DNA of 64,000 nt, taken from Hafnia psychrotolerans. Its GTDB lineage: Bacteria; Pseudomonadota; Gammaproteobacteria; Enterobacterales; Enterobacteriaceae. The notes beneath the pieces were generated by a model. That model saw only the letters and a list, made by a program, of their open reading frames with translations. It was not told the DNA's origin and searched no databases. Positions 22,390-30,828 of this stretch are shown in pieces. Position numbers and translations under genes: made by a program. Location: contig NZ_BMFZ01000006.1 in NCBI RefSeq assembly GCF_014639435.1, positions 246,570-310,569 of the forward strand. The letters are read 5' to 3'. Each line of letters starts with the position of its first letter. Position 1 is the stretch's first letter.

Positions 22390-22420
22390 AACAGCCGGTT
22401 AGCTCACTTTACCGGCTGTT
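22390..22420 (+). terminator. Hairpin terminator after yeaH
   Basis: Ten-base perfect stem AACAGCCGGT/ACCGGCTGTT, eleven-base loop. The downstream tract CCCCTTCTC is only weakly T-rich. Confidence 0.6.
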
Positions 22421-22597
22421 CCCCTTCTCAACCGGTCAATAAGCACGAATACAAAACTGACGCCTTCACTTTTGAAATGGCCGGGGAGGTTATTTTACTG
22501 GTCGCAGCGACATATCCGTGACATATAATCGTCGTCAGGGTAAAACATTAACTTTCGAGTGACCCATAAAGTATCTCAATGTTAATAAGGAAACATT

Positions 22598-22903
22598 ATG
22601 AAGCAATTAAGAATTTATACACTGAAAAGTAAAATCGCTGCTTTAGAGTATTTTCAACACCACTGGATGAAACACTTATCAAGTCTCCCAAAGTTTGGTA
22701 TCGCTGTAAATGACGTCTATTTGGGGGCCGATGATAATGCAGATAAAGTGATGGCTATAGTCAGTTATCCGGCAGAAAGTGATGCCAAAGCTTTAGACAG
22801 AAAATATATGCAGAGCGATGAATTTAAGGGGGATATGGCAGGTTTTGATCTCTCGAATATTATCAGCGTGGAAGAATTTTGGATTAGTGAGCGTCTTTTC
22901 TAA
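22598..22903 (+). CDS. NIPSNAP-like protein
   Basis: 101-residue single-domain protein with the NIPSNAP (dimeric alpha-beta barrel) pattern: LRIYTLKS at the N-terminus, HHWMKHLSSLPKFGI, then YMQSDEFKGDMAGFDLSNI. Function of bacterial single-domain members is not known. Good ribosome binding site AAGGAAA seven bases before the ATG. Stands alone; promoter not identified in the 223-base gap after yeaH. Confidence 0.65.
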   Translation: MKQLRIYTLKSKIAALEYFQHHWMKHLSSLPKFGIAVNDVYLGADDNADKVMAIVSYPAESDAKALDRKYMQSDEFKGDMAGFDLSNIISVEEFWISERLF

Positions 22904-23004
22904 TCAATATTGATCATCTACCTTCTGATTTAAATGCAACGGGATGTTAGGTTCTGTTGCGTTAATAACACATAGCCATGCCACTTCCGCTTAGCTATTG
23001 GTTA

Positions 23005-23997
23005 TTAATGTGACAGATCCGGTCTATTTGAAGCAGGAACATGTCGTCTGTTGCGGGTTATCGATACTCTGTATTTCGTGTAATAAACCCGGCCTGAGCC
23101 ATTTTTTATTTCCGTTCCAGCCTCGACCATCATGACATAGTAATGACGCATGAAAATATCCGGACGACGCGCTGCCGCTGCGAAAAAGAAATCTTTAAGA
23201 TTGTGATTAAAATAGCGTGAATTCAGACGTTTGCGGAACTGTGTCACATGCCAACTATGACCATGTGAGGTCTGGGTCGCTTGCCAGACATCCCAGATTT
23301 CACCACTAATGATAAAAGGCTGGATATCCTTGACGCCCCAGCCGGCCATCTGCGCATCTTGAGATGAATCAGTGATGATCATAACCTCACCGCGTATTTC
23401 CGACACTTTGGTGCTATTGGTTGCGTTGAAGAATACATCCAGCGTGTGGTTGTATTTACCGACGATATTGCCGGTACCATCCTCGCCGCTGGATTCGAAA
23501 CTCCATAGCACGTCAACGTTCTTATCATTGTTTTCAAAGAGGTAAGGCAGGCCGGTTACGCTTGCAATGTTTTGCTTGTTACTGGCCCCGTAACGCAAGC
23601 TGACGTAAGCTTTCACGTTGGTTTGATTACCAGCAAAACCAGACCACTTGTAGCCAGCACCATCCACATGGGAGATTGAATGGGTAAAAATATCAGCGTA
23701 CCAGTTGCTCCCTGCACCGCGAATTCCCCAGAGGTTGGTTGTAAGATCATACTGACCTATGTAAATGTGCTTGTCAGCAGGATCGGTCGAATCGGATGAG
23801 ACCGAGATCGCCGCGGCTTGTGCGTTAAAAAAGCAAAACGGCCCTAGAGCCAATCCGAGCAGTGGGACGAGTATAGAACTACGAATGAAGAATCCCTTCT
23901 TATAGGCTGGAAACGGCAGCCTGTCTACGATAGAGGTTAACGCAATGATATCATTGCATTTTTTTGAACTGTTCTCGCTCTTTATAATGTTTTGCAT
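23005..23997 (-). CDS. Secreted GH12 endoglucanase/xyloglucanase-like
   Basis: 330-residue protein that looks like glycoside hydrolase family 12 (endo-beta-1,4-glucanase or xyloglucanase). The nucleophile strand is GEVMIIT with Glu204, the acid/base strand is VEAGTEIKNGSG with Glu296, and VDVLWSFE is a typical central strand. The N-terminus is unusual: about 38 mostly polar residues precede the hydrophobic signal core (40-57) and the likely cleavage after FNAQA. Start at 23997 is set by GAGGA six bases upstream. The family's usual Trp after the nucleophile motif is replaced by Ile-Thr. Likely extracellular plant-glucan hydrolysis; family by motif only. Confidence 0.7.
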   Translation of the reverse strand: MQNIIKSENSSKKCNDIIALTSIVDRLPFPAYKKGFFIRSSILVPLLGLALGPFCFFNAQAAAISVSSDSTDPADKHIYIGQYDLTTNLWGIRGAGSNWYADIFTHSISHVDGAGYKWSGFAGNQTNVKAYVSLRYGASNKQNIASVTGLPYLFENNDKNVDVLWSFESSGEDGTGNIVGKYNHTLDVFFNATNSTKVSEIRGEVMIITDSSQDAQMAGWGVKDIQPFIISGEIWDVWQATQTSHGHSWHVTQFRKRLNSRYFNHNLKDFFFAAAARRPDIFMRHYYVMMVEAGTEIKNGSGRVYYTKYRVSITRNRRHVPASNRPDLSH

Positions 23998-24057
23998 GTT
24001 CATTCCTCGCCCCATAAAACCACTTTTTCAGATTGAATTTGCGTGATGTTGCGGCTT

Positions 24058-24579
24058 TCAGCCTCCAACCGGCTTCAGCGGCGTGTTAAGAATCAACTGG
24101 TAAAAAGCCAAATCCAGCCAGCGGTCAAATTTATAAGCTGCCTGTTTGATCGTGCCAGTGTGGCTGAACCCATTTTTTTCATGCAGTGCAATACTGCTGC
24201 TGTTAGTGGCATCAATGGCACCAATCAGCGTATGAACGTCTCGCTCGCGGGCAGCGTCGATCAGCGCATTCAGCAGCATTTTCCCCAGCCCTTTTCCGCG
24301 ATGATCCTTGTGAATATAAATGGAATGCTCAACGGAATATTTATATGCTGGCCAAGCGCGAAATGTGCCATAGCTGGCGAATCCGAGTAGCGTACCCCGC
24401 TCATCTTCAAGCCCGATCACCGGAAAGTTATTCGCCAATTTAGAGGTAAACCATGGCGTCATACTCTCAATGTGGCGCGTTTTATAATCATACAATGCGG
24501 TTGATGTCAGAATCGCATCATTAAAAATATCCAGTATCGGGCCAGCATGCTGGCGTTCATTGCAGGTAATCAGTTTCAT
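24058..24579 (-). CDS. GNAT N-acetyltransferase, Pat/MnaT-like
   Basis: 173-residue GNAT acetyltransferase. The acetyl-CoA pyrophosphate loop is HRGKGLG (93-99), preceded by VEHSIYIHKD; the fold and TSTALYD, AYKYSVEHSIY segments resemble phosphinothricin / methionine-sulfone N-acetyltransferases. Substrate inferred only from family. Transcribed divergently from an XRE-cupin regulator whose probable operator lies in the 87-base gap. Confidence 0.8.
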   Translation of the reverse strand: MKLITCNERQHAGPILDIFNDAILTSTALYDYKTRHIESMTPWFTSKLANNFPVIGLEDERGTLLGFASYGTFRAWPAYKYSVEHSIYIHKDHRGKGLGKMLLNALIDAARERDVHTLIGAIDATNSSSIALHEKNGFSHTGTIKQAAYKFDRWLDLAFYQLILNTPLKPVGG

Positions 24580-24610
24580 AAGTCATTCTCCGGTGGCTTC
24601 CATTACGCAT

Positions 24611-24634
24611 TTAATTCCACTATAGTAGAATTAA
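24611..24634. promoter_or_regulatory. 24-bp palindromic operator between GNAT and XRE genes
   Basis: Half-sites TTAATTCCACTA and TAGTAGAATTAA form a palindrome with one mismatched pair out of twelve. It lies centrally in the 87-base divergent gap, 32 bases from each start region, the expected place for autoregulation plus control of the acetyltransferase by the regulator at 24667. Confidence 0.7.
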
Positions 24635-24666
24635 GTACACCATAGTAAACAACAGGATTTATCCCT

Positions 24667-25218
24667 ATGTCAATCGACCAGTTGATCGCTACGCGATTGC
24701 AGTCATTACGCAAAGCACAGGGCCTGAGCATGGAGCAACTTGCCAGCCGCTCCGGCGTCAGTAAAGCAATGATTTCGAAAATTGAGCGGCAGGACAGCAG
24801 CCCGAGCGCCAGCTTATTGGGCCGACTTGCAGCAAGCCTGGGTGTTTCACTGGCACAGCTGCTTTCGGAAGATAATGTGCAGTCCGCGCCATTACGCCCG
24901 CTGGCGCAGCAGGAAATCTGGCAGGATCCGGACATCGGTTATCTGCGACGTCAGGTGACCGCGCATGAAGTGCAAGGCGATCCCGAGTTGGTAGAAATCA
25001 CCCTGCCTGTCGCCGCACGAGTTAGTTATCCAGGCTGGAATCATCAGGCTTACAGACAGCGCCTGTGGATGGTGGAAGGTACACTGAACATAGATTACGG
25101 GGCGCAGAGCTATGCTTTGTCTGCCGGAGATGTGCTGACGTTTGGCGTGGACTTACCCATCACCTTCAGTAACCCAGGCGAAAAGCCTTGTCGCTACTTG
25201 CTGGTAATGCACAACTGA
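24667..25218 (+). CDS. XRE-family regulator with cupin sensor domain
   Basis: 183 residues: HTH_3 domain at about 8-62 (recognition segment SRSGVSKAMISKIERQDSSPS) and a cupin_2 domain at about 105-183 (MVEGTLNIDYGAQSYALSAGDVLTF). This architecture senses a small ligand and controls adjacent genes. Divergent from the acetyltransferase, which it probably regulates through the palindrome at 24611. Ligand unknown. Confidence 0.85.
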   Translation: MSIDQLIATRLQSLRKAQGLSMEQLASRSGVSKAMISKIERQDSSPSASLLGRLAASLGVSLAQLLSEDNVQSAPLRPLAQQEIWQDPDIGYLRRQVTAHEVQGDPELVEITLPVAARVSYPGWNHQAYRQRLWMVEGTLNIDYGAQSYALSAGDVLTFGVDLPITFSNPGEKPCRYLLVMHN

Positions 25219-25315
25219 GCTGGTAATCTCCAGGAACATTTCTTTTTTCCATCTAATTTCATCTTCGCCACCTCAGATCCAACAATAGTGGAACATGATT
25301 TTCAGAAATAAAGAC

Positions 25316-25342
25316 AATAAATTAAAAGACATTTAATTTATT
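25316..25342. repeat. AT-rich perfect inverted repeat
   Basis: AATAAATTAAA and TTTAATTTATT, eleven-base perfect arms separated by five bases, in the 296-base interval after the XRE regulator. A nearby ATAGTGGAA (25285-25293) equals one arm segment of the operator at 24611. No gene visible here; may be an operator or only AT-rich spacer. Confidence 0.45.
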
Positions 25343-25447
25343 ACATCGCAAAAGGCTTCTCGCATTACATTAAATAAATGAATCTTTTCAAATACACTTA
25401 TCCAAATAAAATAGTCATTGGGCCATATATTCCATCTTTGAACGTAA

Positions 25448-25478
25448 AAAGCCAGTAGAGCAATCTACTGGCTTTATT
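25448..25478. terminator. Terminator downstream of ydiY
   Basis: Perfect stem AAAGCCAGTAGA/TCTACTGGCTTT with loop GCAA; A- and T-runs on both sides make it bidirectional between convergent genes. Confidence 0.85.
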
Positions 25479-25514
25479 ATCATGACTATTAATGACACGA
25501 CGCGGGCATCGACA

Positions 25515-26279
25515 TTACATACCGTAGACCAGATTTATCGAGGTCACGGTATCCGTCTTATCCGGAGCGCTTGCTGGTGGTTGGGTGTTATACGTTACGT
25601 CATAAGCCAGTTTGAGTGAGAAATGGCTGTTGATAGCCACTTTCAACGCAGTCTCTGAGTTGTAGGTGGTTTCATCGTTCGCCAACACCGAGAAGGCTTG
25701 CGTAAATTGGGCTGTATCACTGATTTTATAGCCGTATACGCCGGAACCATAAACCAGAGCGCGCGTGGAGTTCCCACCCTGCTCAAACTCATCGTGACGA
25801 ACACCAGGACCTGCTTCGAGATTCAGTGTGTGAACGGGGCCGTTCCAAATCTGACGACCATAACCCAGTGTTCCAACATCACGTGCGCGATAGCCATTGT
25901 AACGGTCGCTGAGCCAGCTACCCTGACCAAATACATAGTTACTGTCGTCGAGATTATAACGACTACGAGCACCGGCCTGATACTTCTCAGACGAACGGAC
26001 ACCTGATGATGTCGTGTTACGTGCAGAACCCCAGATACTGTTGGCAGTATTGGTGTTAAACCAGGTCATCGTGGTGTCAGCACTCAGCGATGAGTTGCTG
26101 GTGTTGCCGGTCTGCGCGGTGTAACCGGCCTGAATGTTACCTTCGAAAGGTTTTTTAGCCGTGGAAGGATCGTCCATCGCGGTAAAAATGGTGGTGTCTG
26201 CAAGGCTTGAGATACTGAACAATGCTGCACCGCATACTACGGCGTAAGCAGGTAAACGACGTACAACCTGAAAAAACAT
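25515..26279 (-). CDS. ydiY: DUF481 outer-membrane-like protein YdiY
   Basis: 254-residue DUF481 protein with signal peptide (cleavage near SISSLAD) and a beta-barrel-like remainder ending in Met. The segment MDDPSTAKKPFEGN is shared with E. coli YdiY, which is acid-inducible and of unknown function. Start at 26279 is set by GGGGAAG eight bases upstream; an 11-codon extension is rejected. Confidence 0.88.
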   Translation of the reverse strand: MFFQVVRRLPAYAVVCGAALFSISSLADTTIFTAMDDPSTAKKPFEGNIQAGYTAQTGNTSNSSLSADTTMTWFNTNTANSIWGSARNTTSSGVRSSEKYQAGARSRYNLDDSNYVFGQGSWLSDRYNGYRARDVGTLGYGRQIWNGPVHTLNLEAGPGVRHDEFEQGGNSTRALVYGSGVYGYKISDTAQFTQAFSVLANDETTYNSETALKVAINSHFSLKLAYDVTYNTQPPASAPDKTDTVTSINLVYGM

Positions 26280-26771
26280 TTTGCTTCCCCATAGAATTAA
26301 GGCCAATAACACGTCTTGGCATTGACTCTTAACTCAAATTATTAACGCTCATCGAAATCACTCTGCCACTAATTCAGTTCCCTCAACCAAGCCTGGCAAC
26401 TCCCCTCGATGACGCACGGACCCATTCAAACATAGAAAACTCGAACGAATATACAGCACCTTGGGGCCGATATCCTTTTTTAACGGGATTTTTTAGACAG
26501 TTTCGAGTGACAGTTATCTCCTGAAATGAAAACAACCTAAATCATTACACTTTGTTAACCTGTTCTGAAATTAAGCCCTGAATCATGACTTATTCACTCA
26601 CTCACCTCACTAAAAAAGTACCGTGGTAAATATCTAACTTCACTGAACAGATTTCGACCGAACCCGACGCGGTATCTTGTCCTTTTGAGCAGAGCGAGTT
26701 AGCTTTAGACCTGTTGATAACATCTTATTGCACCGCGAGCTCCTCGCAGGCTGCATTCAGGAGGAGTGGTC
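26280..26771. other. Intergenic region ydiY-nadE
   Basis: About 490 bases between divergent genes. No open frame with coding character and no RNA gene recognised. It must contain both promoters; several AT-rich tracts are present but I could not choose a promoter reliably. The nadE ribosome binding site AGGAGG at 26759-26764 is its last element. Confidence 0.5.
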
Positions 26772-27602
26772 ATGGCTTTACAACAAGAGATTATTCAGGC
26801 TCTGCACGTTAAACCGAACATTGATACTGCGCAGGAAGTTCGCGTGAGTGTCGATTTCCTAAAAAATTATCTGCTGGCACACCCTTTTATCAAATCACTG
26901 GTATTGGGCATCAGCGGCGGGCAGGATTCTACTCTCACCGGTAAACTTTGCCAAACGGCAATTAGTGAGTTACGCGCAGAAACCGCCGATGATGATTACC
27001 AGTTCATTGCTGTACGTTTACCCTATGGTGTGCAGGCTGACGAGTCAGACTGTGTCGATGCGATTGCCTTTATCAAACCCGATCAAGTTCTTACCGTAAA
27101 TATCAAAGAAGCCGTACTGGCCAGTGAAGCCACTCTGCGGGCGATCGGCATAGAGTTAAGCGATTTTATAAAAGGCAATGAAAAAGCACGCGAACGGATG
27201 AAAGCGCAGTACAGCATCGCGGGTATGAAGAAAGGCGTGGTGGTCGGCACCGATCACGCGGCTGAGGCTGTGACAGGTTTCTTCACCAAATACGGCGACG
27301 GTGGCACTGACATTAATCCGATTTTTCGGCTGAACAAACGTCAGGGTAAAGCACTGCTCCATTATCTCGGCTGCCCTGCACACTTATATACCAAGGTACC
27401 AACGGCTGACCTGGAAGAAAACCGCCCTTCTCTACCAGACGAAGTGGCGCTTGGCGTTACCTACGAGTTGATTGATGATTACCTCGAAGGCAAAAAAATC
27501 GACGACAAGTCCGCTGCTATTATTGATGGGTGGTACACACGGACTGAACATAAGCGCCAGCCGCCGGTCACGGTATTTGACGACTTCTGGAAGAAAAAAT
27601 AA
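26772..27602 (+). CDS. nadE: Ammonia-dependent NAD synthetase
   Basis: Last step of NAD synthesis: nicotinate adenine dinucleotide plus ammonia and ATP to NAD. 276 residues against 275 in E. coli. ATP pyrophosphatase loop SGGQDS (48-53), [20 protein letters not shown] and the C-terminal FDDFWKK are present. ATG at 26772 is preferred over GTG at 26766, which is too close to the AGGAGG. Confidence 0.97.
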   Translation: MALQQEIIQALHVKPNIDTAQEVRVSVDFLKNYLLAHPFIKSLVLGISGGQDSTLTGKLCQTAISELRAETADDDYQFIAVRLPYGVQADESDCVDAIAFIKPDQVLTVNIKEAVLASEATLRAIGIELSDFIKGNEKARERMKAQYSIAGMKKGVVVGTDHAAEAVTGFFTKYGDGGTDINPIFRLNKRQGKALLHYLGCPAHLYTKVPTADLEENRPSLPDEVALGVTYELIDDYLEGKKIDDKSAAIIDGWYTRTEHKRQPPVTVFDDFWKKK

Positions 27603-27628
27603 CCTTCGGTTGAACGCCCAAACCGTCA

Positions 27629-27649
27629 CGGGCACCACCGCGGTGCCCG
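27629..27649 (+). terminator. Terminator after nadE
   Basis: Stem CGGGCACC/GGTGCCCG with five-base loop, followed by GATCTTATTAA; weak T-run. Confidence 0.65.
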
Positions 27650-27752
27650 GATCTTATTAACCATCGTCTCCCAATATTTAACCACTTCTTTCCATCCTCG
27701 GATGAAATCATTACTCTTATCCTCCTTTCGAACATGGACTGTGGTGTTTTCT

Positions 27753-28946
27753 ATGCAAAAATTCCTTTTCTTGCTATTGAGCCTTGTCCTTCTGGGACCT
27801 TTAGGGATAGATCTCTATCTGCCGGCTATTCCGGCTATCGCCCAAGGGTTAAACAGTTCGGAAGTGGTGATTCAATCCTCTATCTCATTGTTCATTCTGG
27901 TCATGGGGTTAGGTCAGTTGATTGCGGGTCCGTTGGTTGACCGCTTTGGTCGCCGCCCGATCGCGATTATCGGCGTGTTGATCTATCTGGTCGGTGCTGT
28001 CGTTGCCGCCACGTCGGTATCATCAGTCATGTTTATGCTTTCACGCGTTATTCAGGGCCTGGCGGTCTGCTGCACATCAGTCGTGGTTTTCAGCGGCGTG
28101 CGTGACCAAATGAGCGGTAACGAAGCGGCACGGGCTTATGGTTTTCTTAACGGTACATTGAATATTGTCCCGGCCTTAGCCCCGCTGGTTGGCGGTTTAA
28201 TCGCCCAATATTATGGCTGGCGCGCACCTTTTTGGGCGCTGTCGGGTTACACCATCGCGGTGCTGACCCTGATTTTGTTCAAACTCCCGGAAACCCGCCC
28301 TGCGGATACGCAATCAGGTGGGGTTCTGCCGTTTAAACAATACGCGAGAATTTTGCTTAATAAACGTTTCATCACGTTTGCGGCCGTCAATGCAGGTGCC
28401 ATGGGTATGGCCCTTACGTATGTTTCTTTGGCACCAACAGTGCTGATGAGTCAGGCCGGGCTGACGCCGTTTGAGTTCTCACTGGTATTTGGTGCCAACG
28501 GTTTCTGGATCATGGCGGTGAGCCTTCTTGCCAATCGTATTATCCAAAAAGTAGGGAGACCTCTTTGTCTGGCGAGTGGAAGCTTGTTGATGTTTATGGG
28601 ATGCGCAGGATTAATAGCCGGTCTGACGCTGGTTGATCCAGAAGCGCAACACGCCACATGGCTATATATGATCCCTGTTGCCAGCGCCTGTGCCGGTCTG
28701 GCATTCCTGATGGGTACGGCCACCCGTTATGCGCTAGAGCCATTTTCCAATGAAGCGGGCGTGGCATCGGCTTTAGTGGGATCGGTACAAATGACGGGAG
28801 GTGCACTGTTCGGTTTTATTGCGATGGCTCTGCCAGTACAACCCAAACTAAGCCTCGCGCTGGTGATGATGGCCGGAGGATGCCTTGCACTCCTTGCGCG
28901 TCGAGCCAGTAAAAGCTCAGCGGGCCGCCTGACCCGCCTCGGTTAA
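27753..28946 (+). CDS. ydhC: Bcr/CflA-type MFS efflux transporter YdhC
   Basis: 397-residue twelve-helix major facilitator of the drug:H+ antiporter-1 Bcr/CflA group. The loop 2-3 motif GPLVDRFGRRPI and the N-terminal PLGIDLYLPAIPAIA are diagnostic; E. coli YdhC (403 residues) is the closest remembered relative, reported to export arabinose. Start at 27753 is chosen by family; a poor ribosome binding site leaves the upstream in-frame start at 27702 possible. Converges on dadA with only seven bases between. Confidence 0.85.
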   Translation: MQKFLFLLLSLVLLGPLGIDLYLPAIPAIAQGLNSSEVVIQSSISLFILVMGLGQLIAGPLVDRFGRRPIAIIGVLIYLVGAVVAATSVSSVMFMLSRVIQGLAVCCTSVVVFSGVRDQMSGNEAARAYGFLNGTLNIVPALAPLVGGLIAQYYGWRAPFWALSGYTIAVLTLILFKLPETRPADTQSGGVLPFKQYARILLNKRFITFAAVNAGAMGMALTYVSLAPTVLMSQAGLTPFEFSLVFGANGFWIMAVSLLANRIIQKVGRPLCLASGSLLMFMGCAGLIAGLTLVDPEAQHATWLYMIPVASACAGLAFLMGTATRYALEPFSNEAGVASALVGSVQMTGGALFGFIAMALPVQPKLSLALVMMAGGCLALLARRASKSSAGRLTRLG

Positions 28947-28953
28947 TCTTGTA

Positions 28954-30255
28954 TTACCCTATCGGATGCATCTTATGAACAGTAGGATGCGTTGTTGCAA
29001 AGTCAGCGCTATAGCGTTCAACGGCCAGGTCATCAGCAGGGATCGCTGGAGTAGCACCTGAAAGAATGTCTGCCAACAACTGACCGGAGCCACACGCCAT
29101 GGTCCAGCCCAGCGTACCGTGGCCAGTGTTAAGAAACAGGTTCTTGATACGCGTTTTGCCAACAATCGGCGTACCGTCTGGCGTCATCGGCCGCAGCCCA
29201 GTCCAAAAAGTGGCCTGTTCAATGTTGCCCCCCTGCGGATACAGATCCCGAACCACCATTTCCAGCGTTTCACGCCGCGCTTTGGCTAACTGGGTATTGA
29301 ATCCGACAATTTCAGCCATTCCGCCCACACGAATGCGATCATCAAAACGGGTAATAGCGATTTTATAGGTCTCGTCCAGTACAGTCGAATATGGCGCAGC
29401 AGCAGGATCAGTGATCGGGATCGTCAATGAATAGCCTTTCAGCGGATACACTGGAATGGATATCAAATCGGCCAGCAACGCAGTGGAATAGGAACCAAAC
29501 GCCACCACATAAGCGTCACCCTTCACCACGTCAGTCCCGCACTGCACACCGCTTACCTGCCCATTGGCTACCAATAATTTATCTACGCTGCGGTTAAATT
29601 CGAAGACAACCCCGGCCTGACGCGCCATTTCTGCCAGTTGACGGGTAAACAGTTGGCAGTCACCGGTTTCGTCATTTGGTAAACGCAAGCCCCCCGTCAG
29701 TTTGTGAGCAACCTGTGCCAGCGCTGGTTCGACGGTCGCCAGTTGGTTAGCTTCCAGCAGTTGATAAGGCACGCCGGCTTCCTGCAAAACAGCAATGTCT
29801 TTCGACGCGCTTTCAAACTGTTGCGCCGTGCGGAACAGCTGCAATGTGCCACCCTGGCGCCCTTCGTACTGAATGCCCGTATCTTCGCGCAACGCCTTCA
29901 GACAGTCACGGCTGTATTCCGCCAGTCTAACCATTCGACTTTTGTTGATCTGGTAGTGATCCATATTACAGTTGCGCAGCATTTGATACATCCACTGCAA
30001 CTGAAAGCGGCTGCCATCCAGGCGTATAGCCAGAGGTGCATGGCGCTGAAACATCCATTTAATGGCCTTCAGAGGAACCCCTGGTGCCGCCCACGGTGCG
30101 GCATAACCTGGGGAAATCTGCCCGGCATTACCTGCGCTAGTCTCTTCCGCAGGCCCAGCCTGCCGGTCGATAACGGTGACCTGATGACCAGCCTTCGCCA
30201 GATACCAGGCGCTGGCGACACCGACAACACCACTGCCCAAAATTATCACACGCAT
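28954..30255 (-). CDS. dadA: D-amino acid dehydrogenase, small subunit
   Basis: FAD enzyme at the inner membrane that oxidises D-alanine to pyruvate and ammonia, passing electrons to the respiratory chain. 433 residues against 432 in E. coli. N-terminal FAD motif GSGVVG (7-12) and C-terminal [12 protein letters not shown] / [16 protein letters not shown] are present. Start [12 protein letters not shown] at 30255. In E. coli the alanine racemase gene dadX follows; here ydhC converges immediately, so dadX is absent. Confidence 0.96.
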   Translation of the reverse strand: MRVIILGSGVVGVASAWYLAKAGHQVTVIDRQAGPAEETSAGNAGQISPGYAAPWAAPGVPLKAIKWMFQRHAPLAIRLDGSRFQLQWMYQMLRNCNMDHYQINKSRMVRLAEYSRDCLKALREDTGIQYEGRQGGTLQLFRTAQQFESASKDIAVLQEAGVPYQLLEANQLATVEPALAQVAHKLTGGLRLPNDETGDCQLFTRQLAEMARQAGVVFEFNRSVDKLLVANGQVSGVQCGTDVVKGDAYVVAFGSYSTALLADLISIPVYPLKGYSLTIPITDPAAAPYSTVLDETYKIAITRFDDRIRVGGMAEIVGFNTQLAKARRETLEMVVRDLYPQGGNIEQATFWTGLRPMTPDGTPIVGKTRIKNLFLNTGHGTLGWTMACGSGQLLADILSGATPAIPADDLAVERYSADFATTHPTVHKMHPIG

Positions 30256-30828
30256 ACTCAACTCCAGTAGAAGGCAATATAAAGCATAATATCCTGTGAG
30301 CAGGAAACTAACCCGATGGTGTAAAACTGCCAACACCAGAAGCCATAACCGTGATGTATTTCACAATTATTTATCGTTGATCTGACGCTGTTTTTCAATA
30401 GCTGCTTAAAAATAACAATAATTCCCCATAATCAGCCCGCCGTGGCATGAAATCGAGATTCTGGTTGCCGTTGTATGAATGAGTCGCTATTTAGCATTAG
30501 CGTTTAACGCCTTAATAATTTCGTTATTTAATTCCAGAAAAAACCCATATATATAGAACATTATTCTAAATCAGTGACATTGAATGATATCTTCATGTCT
30601 TGGGTTAAGTATTGACTGTTTGGTGACTGAGGCGAATGATGGTTATGTCCTTTTCGCGCTAACGATACGCCCCGTTTACTGCGGTGCGAAAAGCTAAAAA
30701 AGCGTATAACTTCAGACTGATCCTGCATAACTTTCGTATTGAGCTACGATTACCTAGAGGCGCGCAAAGTAAGGAACAGTTAAATTAGACACGCGGTTGC
30801 GTCCGTAACTGAATGAGGGTGGCGGCTT
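30256..30828. other. Divergent intergenic region dadA-ycgB
   Basis: 573 bases without a coding frame. Strongly AT-rich in the middle (about 30480-30590). In E. coli this type of region carries Lrp and CRP sites for dadA. A GAGCTACGATTACC at 30741-30754 resembles a sigma-S -10 region and would suit ycgB, which is RpoS-dependent in E. coli; this is a weak match. The function of the remainder is unresolved. Confidence 0.4.
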
